From CBFDBF01 sp050291465 (GTDB lineage Bacteria > Pseudomonadota > Gammaproteobacteria > Chromatiales > Chromatiaceae): a stretch of DNA of 64,000 bases. Each line of letters opens with the position of its first letter. Within the stretch, counting starts at the first letter, position 1. Of the stretch, positions 25,064-34,595 are shown piece by piece. The DNA lies in assembly GCA_050291465.1 (NCBI GenBank), contig JBNKJV010000004.1, positions 62,001-126,000 of the forward strand, in the 5' to 3' direction. The notes beneath the pieces were generated by a model. It searched no databases, was not told the origin of the DNA, and worked only from the letters and a program-made list of their open reading frames with translations. Made by a program: the position numbers and the translations under genes.

Positions 25064-27190
25064 ATGAACAGGGTAACAGGGAAGAGTGTAGGGGCGGTCG
25101 ATATAAGAAAGTTACCCTCATTGCCCCACATTCTTCTCAATTTAATTCAAGCCTGCCACAAACCTGATACGACTATTGAGGAGCTTTCAGACATTGTTCT
25201 GAAGGATGCGGCCCTCACTGCCAAAGTCGTAGCTATTATCAATTCCCCCACCTATTCCCGGCACGGCAGCATCGAAGACTTCGGCCGGTTGCTGGTGGAG
25301 CTCGGCCTGGAAACGGTGAAAAATATCGCCACCACGGCGGCGGTCAACCAGCTGTTTTCCCGCCACAGCGATGAAACCGACGACTACCTTGCCAATTTCT
25401 GGCGCTCCTCTTACAAGTGCGCCTGCATCGCCGGGGTCCTGGCTCAGATTTCCAGCTATCCATCGGAGGAAGAGGCCTACATTGCCGGCCTTCTGCACCA
25501 TATCGGGCAACTGGTTCTGCAAAAAAAATCCCGGGGCGAATATGCCCGGCTCCTTTCTCAGGCGGAAACCCCGGATGGCCGGGCGGCGATGGAAACCGGA
25601 CTGTTCGGTATTACCGCGGTGGAAAGCGGCTCGGCATTGATAAAGAACTGGGACCTGCCGTCTTTTATGAGCGACGCCGTGCTCTATCAGGACGAGCCGG
25701 CAGATACCATACTCGACACCCCACGCCTGGTGAAACTCGTCAATCTGGCGAATAAGCTGAGTGGAATCGACGAAGACATCCCCCCCGATCTGGTCCGCGA
25801 GGCCGAGCAGCTTTTCGGCTTCTCCGAAAAGGAGTTGGCCGCCGTACTTGACGCCGCCGGGAAACAGCTGGAAGAAACCGCAGCCCAACTCGCGATCCCG
25901 CTCGACGCCGTGGGAAGCCATGAGGAGCGGGAAGACGGCGATCCCGGTATGTCGATCAAGGATGTAAGGCAACAATTGGCCATGCAGGTACGTGATATCG
26001 CCATCCTGGACGGTGCCCGACAACATTTGGAGCACGGTGGCGAACTCGGCGGCATACTCAGGATCATCCAAAAAAATATCTTTATCCTTTTCGGCTTATC
26101 CAACAGCCTGTTTTTTCTCTATGACCAGGAGACCAATGCCCTGAAAGGCACCAGCTGCCGGGAAAGCCAGCGGGAACGTGTCAGGGAACTGTGTGTTCCG
26201 CTGATACCGGAAAGAAGCCTGGTGGTGGAGGCCGTGTTGCAGAAAGACGTCGTCCACTCTCTCGATCACAAATGGATGAAATCACTTTCGGTTCTGGATT
26301 CCCAGATTGCCAAACTGCTGGAAAGTGAGGGTATTCTTTGTATCCCGCTGCTGGCGGACAAGGTTATCGTTGGAACGCTGGTCGCCGGTATTAACTCGTC
26401 AGCTCTAACGGCGCTCCGCAACAAGTTCGGCCAGATGATGTTGTTTGCCACAGAAGCCGCAAGCGTTATTCAGCGAAGACAGCTCCACGCCAAGGAGCGG
26501 CACTCGCTGCTGGAGGCCGAGCGGTCCAGATATGAGACCCGAACCAAGGAAATGGTCCACGAAGCCAATAACCCTCTCGGTATCATCAACAATTATCTGG
26601 ATATTCTCGGCATCCAGTTGGGCGACGAGCATCCCGCGAAGGAACAGCTGGGCCTGATTAAGGAGGAAATACAACGAGTAAGCGACATACTGACCCAGAT
26701 GCGCGAGATCCCGGAACCGGAGGATACACTTGGGGGGCCTATCGATCTGAATGCCTTTATTTGCGAATTGGGAGAAATCTTCAACGCTTCTCTGTTTTCC
26801 AGCCATAATATTGAACTTGAGCTTCAGCTTGATGAAACCCTGGAGCCGGTTCATGGTAACCGCAACAGCCTCAAACAGGTCCTTACCAACCTAATGAAAA
26901 ATGCCGCGGAGGCCATGAACAGTGGCGGAGAGCTCTATATTGAAACCAGGAACCAGGTGAACGCAAATGGAGGTAATTACGTTGAAATTACCGTCTCCGA
27001 CAACGGGCCAGGCATCCCTGAGCAGGTTATGAGCAACCTGTTCCGTCCGGTTGTCAGCAGCAAAGGGGGTGAGCATCTTGGTATCGGGCTGACAATAGTT
27101 AAAGACCTTATATCGGAAATGCATGGTTCAATCAGTTGCAGAAGCACGCCGGGTAAGGGAACCGAATTCCGGATTTTAATACCTAGGTAA
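25064..27190 (+). CDS. HDOD-GAF sensor histidine kinase
   Basis: 708 residues. HDOD domain at about 10-270 (LPSLPHILLNLIQAC, VLKDAALTAKVVAIINSP, and YIAGLLHHIGQLVL). A GAF-type region follows at about 325-475. Then a HisKA segment with EMVHEANNPLG carrying the phosphoacceptor histidine near residue 498, and an HATPase domain at about 590-708 (N-box LTNLMKNAAEAM, G1 SDNGPGIP, G2 HLGIGLTIV). No membrane segment is seen, so it is cytoplasmic. Its stop codon touches the start of the next gene (TAA then ATG), so kinase and receiver-cyclic di-GMP protein are co-translated and probably form a pair. Confidence 0.93.
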   Translation: MNRVTGKSVGAVDIRKLPSLPHILLNLIQACHKPDTTIEELSDIVLKDAALTAKVVAIINSPTYSRHGSIEDFGRLLVELGLETVKNIATTAAVNQLFSRHSDETDDYLANFWRSSYKCACIAGVLAQISSYPSEEEAYIAGLLHHIGQLVLQKKSRGEYARLLSQAETPDGRAAMETGLFGITAVESGSALIKNWDLPSFMSDAVLYQDEPADTILDTPRLVKLVNLANKLSGIDEDIPPDLVREAEQLFGFSEKELAAVLDAAGKQLEETAAQLAIPLDAVGSHEEREDGDPGMSIKDVRQQLAMQVRDIAILDGARQHLEHGGELGGILRIIQKNIFILFGLSNSLFFLYDQETNALKGTSCRESQRERVRELCVPLIPERSLVVEAVLQKDVVHSLDHKWMKSLSVLDSQIAKLLESEGILCIPLLADKVIVGTLVAGINSSALTALRNKFGQMMLFATEAASVIQRRQLHAKERHSLLEAERSRYETRTKEMVHEANNPLGIINNYLDILGIQLGDEHPAKEQLGLIKEEIQRVSDILTQMREIPEPEDTLGGPIDLNAFICELGEIFNASLFSSHNIELELQLDETLEPVHGNRNSLKQVLTNLMKNAAEAMNSGGELYIETRNQVNANGGNYVEITVSDNGPGIPEQVMSNLFRPVVSSKGGEHLGIGLTIVKDLISEMHGSISCRSTPGKGTEFRILIPR

Positions 27191-29392
27191 ATGGGGAGCG
27201 AAGCGGTGGAATCGACCATCAGCCTGTCAGGCCTTTCGCTGGATTCAGAACAGGATACTGCGTGGAACTCAGATCAGCTTATCAGGATACTGGTGGTTGA
27301 TGATGAGCCGCGCCTCTGCCAGAGCCTGAAGGAACTGCTCGAACTCCACGGCTATGACTGCAGCACTGCAACAGGCGGCGAGGCGGCCATTACCTGTCTT
27401 ACCGAAAAGCGATTCGACTTGGTGCTGCTTGATATTAAAATGCCCGATATCGACGGCCATCAGGTCATGGACCATATCAAATCGCAGCGGCTTCCCGTTG
27501 ACGTTATTGTCGTCAGCGGTGAAACCACCTTCGATGAGGCGACCTGGGCGCTTCAACATGGAGCGCACGACTTCATTCGTAAACCTTACGTTTCCGGAGA
27601 ACTCTTAAGGGCTATAGAAAACGTCTCCAAAAAGCGCCGACTGGAAGCCGAATACAGAAGCATACAGAACAGACTGCGCAACTCGGAACAGCGCCATCGA
27701 TACTTCGTGGAGAACTCGCCCGACATTATCTACATGCTGGATCGTGAAGGCCGCTTCAGTTTTGTAAATGACAAAGCCGTGGCTCTCCTCGGGTATTCGA
27801 GAGAAGAGCTGATCGGAAAGCATTATTCAGACGTCGTTCATCAGGACGATCTGGAAAAGGTACAGTTCACATTCCCAGAACACAGAACCGGAAGGCGCGC
27901 GGCGCACGAGATTGAACTAAGGCTTGTGCGAAAAGACGGGACACTCGCTCCAACCTCCTATAGTTCAAATACCATTACCGTCGAACTCAATGCCATGGGC
28001 GTTTATCGCGGACAAGACATTAACAAAGAAAACGACTTCATCGGCACCTATGGTGTCATCCGTGACATCAGCGAACGAAAAGCGGCAGAAGAGATAATCA
28101 ATTATCAGCTGTACCACGATCTGCTGACCAAGCTTCCCAATCGGGTGCTATTCAAGGACCGTCTGGATATCGCGCTTTCCCACGCCAAACGCAGCGGCAA
28201 AATGCTTGCGGTTATGTATCTCGACCTGGACGGCTTCAAGATAATAAACGACTCACTTGGACATCTCGCCGGCGATGAGCTTCTGCAGGCGGTAGCCATG
28301 CGCATCCACAACTGCCTGCGCGAAAGCGATACCCTTGCGCGAGTCGGCGGAGACGAATTCAACCTTCTTCTTCCGGAAATAACACGGCGTGAACACGCCG
28401 CCATGATAGCCCGCAAAATAATAGAAAACCTCAGGGCTCCCTTCGTTCTGGACGGGCAGGAAATCTTCATCAGCGTCAGCATCGGCATCGCCCTGCACCC
28501 TGACGACGGCCAGAGCATGGATACTCTTATTCGAAATGCCGATATCGCTATGTACCACATCAAGGGCAGGGGGAAGAACGGCTTTGAGTTCTTCACTCAT
28601 GAAATGGTTGCAGAGGTAACTAACCCGTTCACGTTGGAAAGCGGGTTAAGACGGGCGCTGGATGACAATCAGTTCAGTCTACTGTTTCAACCCCAGCAGA
28701 ATATCACTACCGGAGAAATCGTCGGCGTCGAGGCCCTACTGCGCTGGAATCACCCTGAAGAAGGTTTGCTGTCGCCCACGCATTTCATACCCCTGGCCGA
28801 GGAAACCGGTCTGATATCGGAGATTGGCGAATGGGTATTGCGTGCCGCCTGCCGGGAACTTGCAAGTTGGCGCCGGGCCGGCCTCACTTCCATGAAAATG
28901 GCAGTAAACCTGTCCGCCGTCCAATTGTATCGGGCGGACTTTGTGGAAACCGTGCTGGAAATACTGGACAGAAACCGTATTCCCGGAGAGTGCCTGGAAC
29001 TCGAGATAACGGAAAACGTGCTGATGCAGGATATGGAACATGTCGTAAAAAAACTTGGTCTGCTGGCTTCCCGTGGAATCGGTATCGCCGTAGATGATTT
29101 TGGAACCGGGTATTCCTCACTCGGTTATCTGCAATCACTGCCGCTGAGCATGTTGAAAATCGACCGCTCCTTTATACAGGATATCCAGTCATCAAAAGAG
29201 AAGAACTCCATAATATCGGCCATCGTAGCCATGGCCAAAGGACTGGAATTGAACCTGGCGGCTGAGGGCGTTGAAACAGACACGCAACTTGATTATCTCC
29301 GCTCGGTAGGTTGCCCGCTGGCCCAGGGGTTCTTTATCAGCAAACCTCTCGCCCCCTCCCAAATCCTGGAGCATATTTCAACTCACCGTTGA
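27191..29392 (+). CDS. Response regulator REC-PAS-GGDEF-EAL
   Basis: 733 residues. Receiver domain at about 31-145 with VVDDEP, the phosphoryl aspartate in LVLLDIKMPD (about residue 81) and KP in FIRKPYV. PAS at about 167-300. GGDEF at about 305-465 with intact GGDEF near 386 and RESD five residues before it as an I-site. EAL at about 480-733 with GVEALLRW, ELEITENVLM and DDFGTGYSSLGYL. Both enzymatic halves look competent, so it could make or degrade cyclic di-GMP according to phosphorylation by the adjacent HDOD-kinase. The start abuts the upstream stop. Confidence 0.95.
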   Translation: MGSEAVESTISLSGLSLDSEQDTAWNSDQLIRILVVDDEPRLCQSLKELLELHGYDCSTATGGEAAITCLTEKRFDLVLLDIKMPDIDGHQVMDHIKSQRLPVDVIVVSGETTFDEATWALQHGAHDFIRKPYVSGELLRAIENVSKKRRLEAEYRSIQNRLRNSEQRHRYFVENSPDIIYMLDREGRFSFVNDKAVALLGYSREELIGKHYSDVVHQDDLEKVQFTFPEHRTGRRAAHEIELRLVRKDGTLAPTSYSSNTITVELNAMGVYRGQDINKENDFIGTYGVIRDISERKAAEEIINYQLYHDLLTKLPNRVLFKDRLDIALSHAKRSGKMLAVMYLDLDGFKIINDSLGHLAGDELLQAVAMRIHNCLRESDTLARVGGDEFNLLLPEITRREHAAMIARKIIENLRAPFVLDGQEIFISVSIGIALHPDDGQSMDTLIRNADIAMYHIKGRGKNGFEFFTHEMVAEVTNPFTLESGLRRALDDNQFSLLFQPQQNITTGEIVGVEALLRWNHPEEGLLSPTHFIPLAEETGLISEIGEWVLRAACRELASWRRAGLTSMKMAVNLSAVQLYRADFVETVLEILDRNRIPGECLELEITENVLMQDMEHVVKKLGLLASRGIGIAVDDFGTGYSSLGYLQSLPLSMLKIDRSFIQDIQSSKEKNSIISAIVAMAKGLELNLAAEGVETDTQLDYLRSVGCPLAQGFFISKPLAPSQILEHISTHR

Positions 29393-29467
29393 AGGCCCTC
29401 AGTTTCCGGCTGATATGCTATATAAAAGGGTAGCTGCATCCGCAGGCCCTCGGCGTCTGAAATACCA

Positions 29468-29869
29468 ATGCGGCCCATCACTATGCTGACCTATATGATA
29501 ACGCTGCTCACGTTGGCAGCGGGGATTATTGCCAGCGTAGCGACCGGAGACTGGACCTGGTTCTCCCGTTCAGGATCCGCCATGGTCGCATTAGGAATTA
29601 TCCTCACTTCCCGCGAGATCCTGGAACACAGTGAACGTCTAAAGGAGAATCGCGCTAAATGGGAGGCGCATATTAATCACAACTTAAAGCAGGAACACAC
29701 CGGACATCATACGGATCACGACTGGGCCAGTGAAAACAGCATCAGAAGACTTATTCGCTCACGATCCCGGGAAGAAGATCTGTGGGAAATCGAATTTCAT
29801 GGATTCTACCTACTGGTGGCCGGTACCCTGATCTGGGGATTCGGGGACTTACTGGGCATGGTGTTTTAA
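29468..29869 (+). CDS. Small membrane protein of unknown function
   Basis: 133 residues. Two N-terminal hydrophobic segments (MLTYMITLLTLAAGIIASVA and SAMVALGIILTSREIL) are followed by a charged, histidine-rich middle (HINHNLKQEHTGHHTDHDW). A C-terminal membrane helix (FYLLVAGTLIWGFGDLLG) closes it. An internal ATG at 29483 is an alternative start. It is downstream of the REC-GGDEF-EAL gene by 75 bases and may share its transcript. Family not recognised; the histidines could bind a metal. Confidence 0.65.
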   Translation: MRPITMLTYMITLLTLAAGIIASVATGDWTWFSRSGSAMVALGIILTSREILEHSERLKENRAKWEAHINHNLKQEHTGHHTDHDWASENSIRRLIRSRSREEDLWEIEFHGFYLLVAGTLIWGFGDLLGMVF

Positions 29870-29938
29870 AGAACCCGGAATATCAGTGAAAGTACGCTGG
29901 CGATAACGAGACTGAAGTAGAATACGGATAATTAACCG

Positions 29939-31108
29939 CTACTCTTCGTCCAGTTGCGCGAGGATATTCCTGGCCACCATAATCTGTTCATCGTCGCCCT
30001 CGGCCAGCACCTCATACAGCAGCTTCCGTGCCCCGGCCATATCCTCCGCATCCCGCAAGCTGTTCACCTCTTTTAGCTTATTGGTGACAGGATCGCCGTT
30101 ATCGTCTTGTGAGATCTCGTCTATCTCTCCCTGGATCTCCTCCAGTTCCGCTTCCAGTTCTTCCTGCGAAAGCGGTTTATAACGCTCTTCATCAAGCGGG
30201 TCCTCACCGTTGTCCGGGGAGGGATCCCCGTCAAAACCCGGGATAACCCCCTCACCGGCCACGGCCGTCGCACCCATGCCCGCTGGCGCCATATGCGGAT
30301 CCGGACTTGCCCCCGCCGAAGAGCCCCCGCCACCCGGTACAGCGGCGGCAGCCTCCCGTGCCGCCTTGTCACGGAGAATCATGCGCGAAAAGAGTACACC
30401 GATTTCGAACAGCAGCCACATGGGTATCGCAAGCAGGGTTTGAGAGATCACATCAGGCGGCGTCAGCAACATACCGATACAAAAGGCGCCGACGATAACG
30501 TACGGTCGTTTTCCTGCCAGCTTGGCCGGCGTGGTTAATCCCATCCACACCAGGATAATGGTGGCGATAGGTACTTCAAAAGCCAACCCGAAGGCGAAAA
30601 AGAGCGTCAGCACGAACTCCAGATACTGGGTGATATCCGGCGCCATACTCACCCCTTCCGGAGTGGTCGCCACCATGAAGGCGATGACCAGATGAATGAC
30701 CACGAAGTAGGCGAACGCGGCGCCCAGATAGAAGAGCAGCGCACTGGATCCCACCATGGGCAACATCACCCGCCGTTCATGTTTATAGAGCCCGGGCGCC
30801 ACGAAAGCCCAGAACTGATACAGAATGAAGGGCATGGCGATGAATATGGCCACTACCAGGGTCAGTTTGAACGGCGCCAGAAACGGGGAGATAACTCCGA
30901 TGGCAATCATCTCCTGCCCCTCCGGCAACTGTTCCAGTAAAGGCTTGGAAATGAACTGGTAGATATCGTTAGAGAACGGGAGCAACACGACAAGAAACAC
31001 CAGCACAAACACCAGCGCCCGCATCAGACGGTCACGCAGTTCCATCAGATGGGAGACAAACGGTTGCTCCTGAAGGGATTCGTCAGCCTTTCTGTTTTGT
31101 GTCGTCAT
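29939..31108 (-). CDS. tatC: Sec-independent protein translocase TatC with FimV-like C-terminal extension
   Basis: 389 residues, against about 250 for typical TatC. Residues about 1-255 are canonical TatC with six membrane helices (SHLMELRDRLMRAL, FYLGAAFAYFVV, FGLAFEVPI, RPYVIVGAFCIGMLLTPPDV). A Gly/Ala/Pro-rich linker follows (VPGGGGSSAGASPDPH), then an acidic coil. The last 50 residues (NKLKEVNSLRDAEDMAGARK, then LLYEVLAEGDDEQ) resemble the C-terminal domain of FimV. The start at 31108 overlaps the tatB stop. With TatA and TatB it exports folded proteins through the inner membrane. Confidence 0.95.
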   Translation of the reverse strand: MTTQNRKADESLQEQPFVSHLMELRDRLMRALVFVLVFLVVLLPFSNDIYQFISKPLLEQLPEGQEMIAIGVISPFLAPFKLTLVVAIFIAMPFILYQFWAFVAPGLYKHERRVMLPMVGSSALLFYLGAAFAYFVVIHLVIAFMVATTPEGVSMAPDITQYLEFVLTLFFAFGLAFEVPIATIILVWMGLTTPAKLAGKRPYVIVGAFCIGMLLTPPDVISQTLLAIPMWLLFEIGVLFSRMILRDKAAREAAAAVPGGGGSSAGASPDPHMAPAGMGATAVAGEGVIPGFDGDPSPDNGEDPLDEERYKPLSQEELEAELEEIQGEIDEISQDDNGDPVTNKLKEVNSLRDAEDMAGARKLLYEVLAEGDDEQIMVARNILAQLDEE

Positions 31109-31457
31109 CGGGCCGGCTGGTCGTAGTTTTGGGAGAACCACTCTGAGAGGTGCGCTGCGGCTGAGCTCCAGTAACCGCGTTTTCGGTTTCGTTCTTCAGC
31201 TCCTTAACAGCATCCCTGGTTTCTTCAAAAACGTCTTCCAGAGGATTTATCTTTTTTTTCTGTTCCGCAAGGACCTGCTTGAGCTCTTCGGCTTTAATCT
31301 CCTTATCGATTTCCGCCTTGACCGCCGACACCATGCCTCGGCCTTTTCTAATCCATTTCCCCGCAGTGTAAGCGAATTTAGGCAGGCGTTCGGGACCTAT
31401 GACCAGCAGGGCCACCAGCCCCAGGATCATGAGTTCCCAGAAACCAATATCAAACAT
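31083..31457 (-). CDS. tatB: Sec-independent protein translocase TatB
   Basis: 124 residues. MFDIGFWELMILGLVALLVIGPERLPKF is the standard TatB start: one membrane helix, the GPERLP hinge and an amphipathic helix. A long charged tail follows. It lies between tatA and tatC and its end overlaps the tatC start by 26 bases. Confidence 0.96.
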   Translation of the reverse strand: MFDIGFWELMILGLVALLVIGPERLPKFAYTAGKWIRKGRGMVSAVKAEIDKEIKAEELKQVLAEQKKKINPLEDVFEETRDAVKELKNETENAVTGAQPQRTSQSGSPKTTTSRPDDDTKQKG

Positions 31458-31495
31458 GGCGATTCAACTTGCGGCAGTGAATATACCCACAGAAA

Positions 31496-31741
31496 TCAGG
31501 ATTTCTCCTTATCCTCTTCCCTGGTCGCTTCACCCTCGATCACATCCTCCTTATCGGCCTGCTCCAACATCTCCTTTTCAGCCCCCTTTTCCTTTTCGTC
31601 TTCCGACATCGCCCCTTTGAACCCCTTAATGGCGTTGCCTAAATCAGAGCCGATATTCTTCAGGCGTTTGGTGCCGAACAACAGCAACACAATCGCCAGA
31701 ATAATCAACAACTGCCAGATACCTATTCCACCAAGACCCAT
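31496..31741 (-). CDS. tatA: Sec-independent protein translocase TatA
   Basis: 81 residues from the ATG at 31741, which has GGAGG upstream; the four-codon longer GTG frame would include the ribosome-binding site itself. IGIWQLLIILAIVLLLFGTKRLKNIGSDLG is the TatA membrane helix, FGTKRL hinge and amphipathic helix. The acidic tail is typical. First gene of tatABC, downstream of hisE. Confidence 0.96.
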   Translation of the reverse strand: MGLGGIGIWQLLIILAIVLLLFGTKRLKNIGSDLGNAIKGFKGAMSEDEKEKGAEKEMLEQADKEDVIEGEATREEDKEKS

Positions 31742-31915
31742 TTTCTCCTCCACCTAAGTCGCGGACCCAAAGCCTTTTCGACTATTGAGCCGGTAAAAAA
31801 TTCTGCTCCAGGATAATGTTCCCTCGGCGAGATCGTTAGAAGTCTCTGATAATACCCCAATTTCTGGTACCGCGCAGATCATCGCAGGGAGTAATAACCC
31901 TACGCCGGGGCCCGA

Positions 31916-32230
31916 TTATTCGCGACCCGCCTTCTCCTCCAGGCCGGAGAGACCGAAACGGCGTTCCAGCTCGTCCAGCACGGCGCCCGGGGCAAGTCCT
32001 TCGCTGGCGAGCAGTACCAGGGTATGAAACCAGAGATCCGCCACCTCGTAGACGATTTTTCCGGCATCCCCCTCCTTGGCCGCCATAACCGTCTCGGTCG
32101 CCTCCTCTCCGATCTTTTTCAGAATGGCGTCCAGCCCCTTGCTATAGAGGGAAGCCACATAGGAAGAGCCGGGATCGGCCCGCTTGCGCTCCTCGAGGAC
32201 CTCCGCCAGACGAAACAGTGTATCACTCAT
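31916..32230 (-). CDS. hisE: Phosphoribosyl-ATP pyrophosphatase
   Basis: 104 residues, a stand-alone HisE. It contains LYSKGLDAILKKIGEEATE and ADLWFHTLVLLA, the MazG-like metal-binding segments that hydrolyse phosphoribosyl-ATP in histidine synthesis. The start at 32230 overlaps the end of the SYLF gene by eight bases. HisI, the next enzyme, is encoded separately about 22 kb away. Confidence 0.95.
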   Translation of the reverse strand: MSDTLFRLAEVLEERKRADPGSSYVASLYSKGLDAILKKIGEEATETVMAAKEGDAGKIVYEVADLWFHTLVLLASEGLAPGAVLDELERRFGLSGLEEKAGRE

Positions 32231-32927
32231 CCTTCTTCGCTTTGTCAGTGTATTGATCAAGAAGTTGCAGCAGTTTCACCGCTGATGCCGGTATCTCCAG
32301 CTCTTCACCCTCGACTATCTGCTCGGGAGATACCTCCGGATTATGGTAATACCCGGCATTGTCTTTGTGCTCTACCTTCAGCGCCGCTCCATCCAGGGCG
32401 ACGCCGACAAAAAGCCCGCGACTCCGGGAATAGGAGTAGATCTCCGACTTCAACTGGGCATCCGTCGATGCCGACGCCTTACGGCCAACGGGACCGGCCG
32501 CTACCGCCGCATCCGCCCCGAGAGTGAATTTCCCGCTAAGTATGCCGTTGAGGCTCTTCTTGTTTTTGAATACCAGGATGACATCGGTTGATTGCGCACC
32601 TATCTGCCAACCTACGCTACCCCCCTTGACCGAAAGGAAGATAGGATTGCCCCAGGCCTTGTCCTTGTTGCGTATGCAGAGTATGCCCTTGCCGTAACGC
32701 CCGCCGATAATTACCCCGACCTTTACTACCGCCGGGATGACGGCCACTCCCTCGGCATTACTCAGCAGCTTGGGTGGAATGGAGTTTTCCGGAATGGTGT
32801 TGAGCTTCTGCAATACCTCGCTCACCTCCTGAAGTTTCGCCTCCTGGTCACTGTTCGTGGCTGAAGCCGCACCCGCGAAAACAACCGACAAGGTAAAACA
32901 AAGAAGGCTGATCCCATGCTTTAGCAT
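32223..32927 (-). CDS. SYLF-domain (Ysc84-type) lipid-binding protein within the his cluster
   Basis: 234 residues with a signal peptide (about 1-23, LLCFTLSVVFAGAASA), so periplasmic. The SYLF/Ysc84 core is visible: IPPKLLSNAEGVAVIPAVVK, GGRYGKGIL, SVGWQIGAQSTDVILVF, LGADAAVAAGPVGR and IYSYSRSRGLFVGVALDGA. The start at 32927 has GAGGGGG upstream; longer open frames run into hisF and are not credible. It sits between hisF and hisE and overlaps hisE by eight bases, so it is translated with the his genes although it has no known role in histidine synthesis. Confidence 0.9.
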   Translation of the reverse strand: MLKHGISLLCFTLSVVFAGAASATNSDQEAKLQEVSEVLQKLNTIPENSIPPKLLSNAEGVAVIPAVVKVGVIIGGRYGKGILCIRNKDKAWGNPIFLSVKGGSVGWQIGAQSTDVILVFKNKKSLNGILSGKFTLGADAAVAAGPVGRKASASTDAQLKSEIYSYSRSRGLFVGVALDGAALKVEHKDNAGYYHNPEVSPEQIVEGEELEIPASAVKLLQLLDQYTDKAKKDE

Positions 32928-32958
32928 TGTTTCCCCCTCTCCCTTTTCAAAGAACCGA

Positions 32959-33729
32959 TCAGAGCCGCACTTCGACGCCCCGTTCCGCCATGAACTGTTT
33001 CGCCTCTCCGATGGAGTATTCGGCAAAATGAAAAATACTCGCCGCCAGCACCGCATCCGCCCCACCTTCGACCACACCGTCCACCAGGTGCTGCAGATTG
33101 CCAACGCCGCCGGAGGCGATCACCGGCACGGAAACGGCATCACTGATGGCCCGGGTGAGACCCAGATCAAACCCGACCTTGGTGCCGTCCCGATCCATAC
33201 TGGTAAGCAGGATCTCTCCCGCACCGTATTCAACCATCCTTCCAGCCCACTCCAACGCATCCAGCCCGGTGGGCTTGCGCCCGCCGTGGGTGAATATCTC
33301 CCATTTCAGCGGTTCACCTTCGCCGCTTACCTGCTTGGCGTCGATGGCCACCACGATGCACTGTGATCCGAACCTCTCCGTTGCCTGCTGCACGAATTCC
33401 GGATTAAAAACCGCGGCGGTATTGATGGCCACCTTGTCCGCGCCTGCGTTAAGCATACGCCGGATATCCTCCACCGTCCGGATCCCCCCTCCCACTGTCA
33501 GCGGAATAAATACCTCGCCGGCCACCTCTTCCACCACATGCACGATAGTGTCCCGTTCGTCGGAGCTGGCGGTGATATCAAGGAAGGTTATTTCGTCCGC
33601 ACCCTCCTCATTATAGCGCCGCGCCACCTCCACCGGATCGCCGGCATCGCGGATATCCACGAACTTGACACCCTTGACCACACGGCCGGCATCCACATCC
33701 AGACAGGGAATGATACGTTTCGCTAACAT
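32959..33729 (-). CDS. hisF: Imidazole glycerol phosphate synthase subunit HisF
   Basis: 256 residues. MLAKRIIPCLDVDAGRVVKG, DITASSDERDT, VGGGIRTVEDIRRML and TSMDRDGTKVGFD are standard HisF beta-barrel motifs, including the two catalytic aspartates. The start at 33729 gives the normal length. HisF works with HisH, encoded upstream in the same cluster. Confidence 0.97.
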   Translation of the reverse strand: MLAKRIIPCLDVDAGRVVKGVKFVDIRDAGDPVEVARRYNEEGADEITFLDITASSDERDTIVHVVEEVAGEVFIPLTVGGGIRTVEDIRRMLNAGADKVAINTAAVFNPEFVQQATERFGSQCIVVAIDAKQVSGEGEPLKWEIFTHGGRKPTGLDALEWAGRMVEYGAGEILLTSMDRDGTKVGFDLGLTRAISDAVSVPVIASGGVGNLQHLVDGVVEGGADAVLAASIFHFAEYSIGEAKQFMAERGVEVRL

Positions 33730-33751
33730 TATTCCTAACTTTACTATAGTT

Positions 33752-33831
33752 GCCACGGAGACACGGAGATCACAGAGAACTTATAAGGAGTTCAGCATTC
33801 AACGCCTCCGTGTCCTCGGTGCCTCTGTGGC
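33752..33831. repeat. Dispersed inverted repeat, CACAGAG family (copy 1)
   Basis: The left arm GCCACGGAGACACGGAGATC continues as ACAGAG, three units of eight or nine bases. The right arm is its imperfect complement (GCCTCCGTGTCC to CTCTGTGGC), with about 25 bases between the arms. It fills the hisA-hisF gap. Confidence 0.8.
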
Positions 33832-33838
33832 TACATAG

Positions 33839-34573
33839 CTATGTCAATTCATCCGCCAGTTTCTGGCCGGCGGCAAAATCCAGGGTACCTTCGTAGATGG
33901 CCCGGCCGGTGATAGCGCCCATAATGTTATCGGTTTCAGCCATGCAGAGATCCCGAATATCGCCGATATCGGTAATCCCGCCGGAGGCCACAACCGGAAT
34001 GGAGATGGCATTGGCAAGGGCCGCAGTGGCCTGTACGTTGGGTCCAGACAGCATTCCATCCCGACCGATATCGGTATAGACGATGGCGTTCACGCCGTCG
34101 TTTTCGAAACGCCGGGCCAGCTCCACCACCTCCTGATCGGTCACCTCCGCCCAGCCGTTGATAGCCACCATTCCGTCTTTGGCATCCAGACCGACAATGA
34201 TATGTCCGGGAAAGGCGCTGCAGGCCCGGCCGACGAATTCCGGATCCTTCACCGCCTGAGTACCGATAATACAGTAACTGATACCCTTCTCCAGGTAGGC
34301 CTCGATGGTCGCCTCATCCCGGATACCCCCACCCACCTGCAACGGCAGATCGGGGTAGTGTTCCGCAATGGCCCTGATCACCTCCCCGTTCACCGGCTCA
34401 CCGGCAAATGCGCCGTTAAGATCCACCAGGTGAAGGCGCCTCGCTCCGGCCTCCACCCAGCGTGCGGCCATCTCTACAGGATTATCGGAGAACACCGTAT
34501 CGTCCTCCATCCGGCCCTGGCGCAGGCGCACGCAGGCACCGTCTTTCAAATCAATTGCGGGTATCAGTAGCAT
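33839..34573 (-). CDS. hisA: 1-(5-phosphoribosyl)-5-[(phosphoribosylamino)methylideneamino]imidazole-4-carboxamide isomerase
   Basis: 244 residues. MLLIPAIDLKDGACVRLRQG is the characteristic HisA start with the catalytic aspartate. QVGGGIRDEATIEAYLEKG, VYTDIGRDGMLSGPN and VASGGITDIGDI match the family. It catalyses the ProFAR isomerisation step. It lies between hisH and hisF, with repeats in both gaps. Confidence 0.97.
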   Translation of the reverse strand: MLLIPAIDLKDGACVRLRQGRMEDDTVFSDNPVEMAARWVEAGARRLHLVDLNGAFAGEPVNGEVIRAIAEHYPDLPLQVGGGIRDEATIEAYLEKGISYCIIGTQAVKDPEFVGRACSAFPGHIIVGLDAKDGMVAINGWAEVTDQEVVELARRFENDGVNAIVYTDIGRDGMLSGPNVQATAALANAISIPVVASGGITDIGDIRDLCMAETDNIMGAITGRAIYEGTLDFAAGQKLADELT

Positions 34574-34595
34574 AGTTGTAATCGCATATTTTTTT

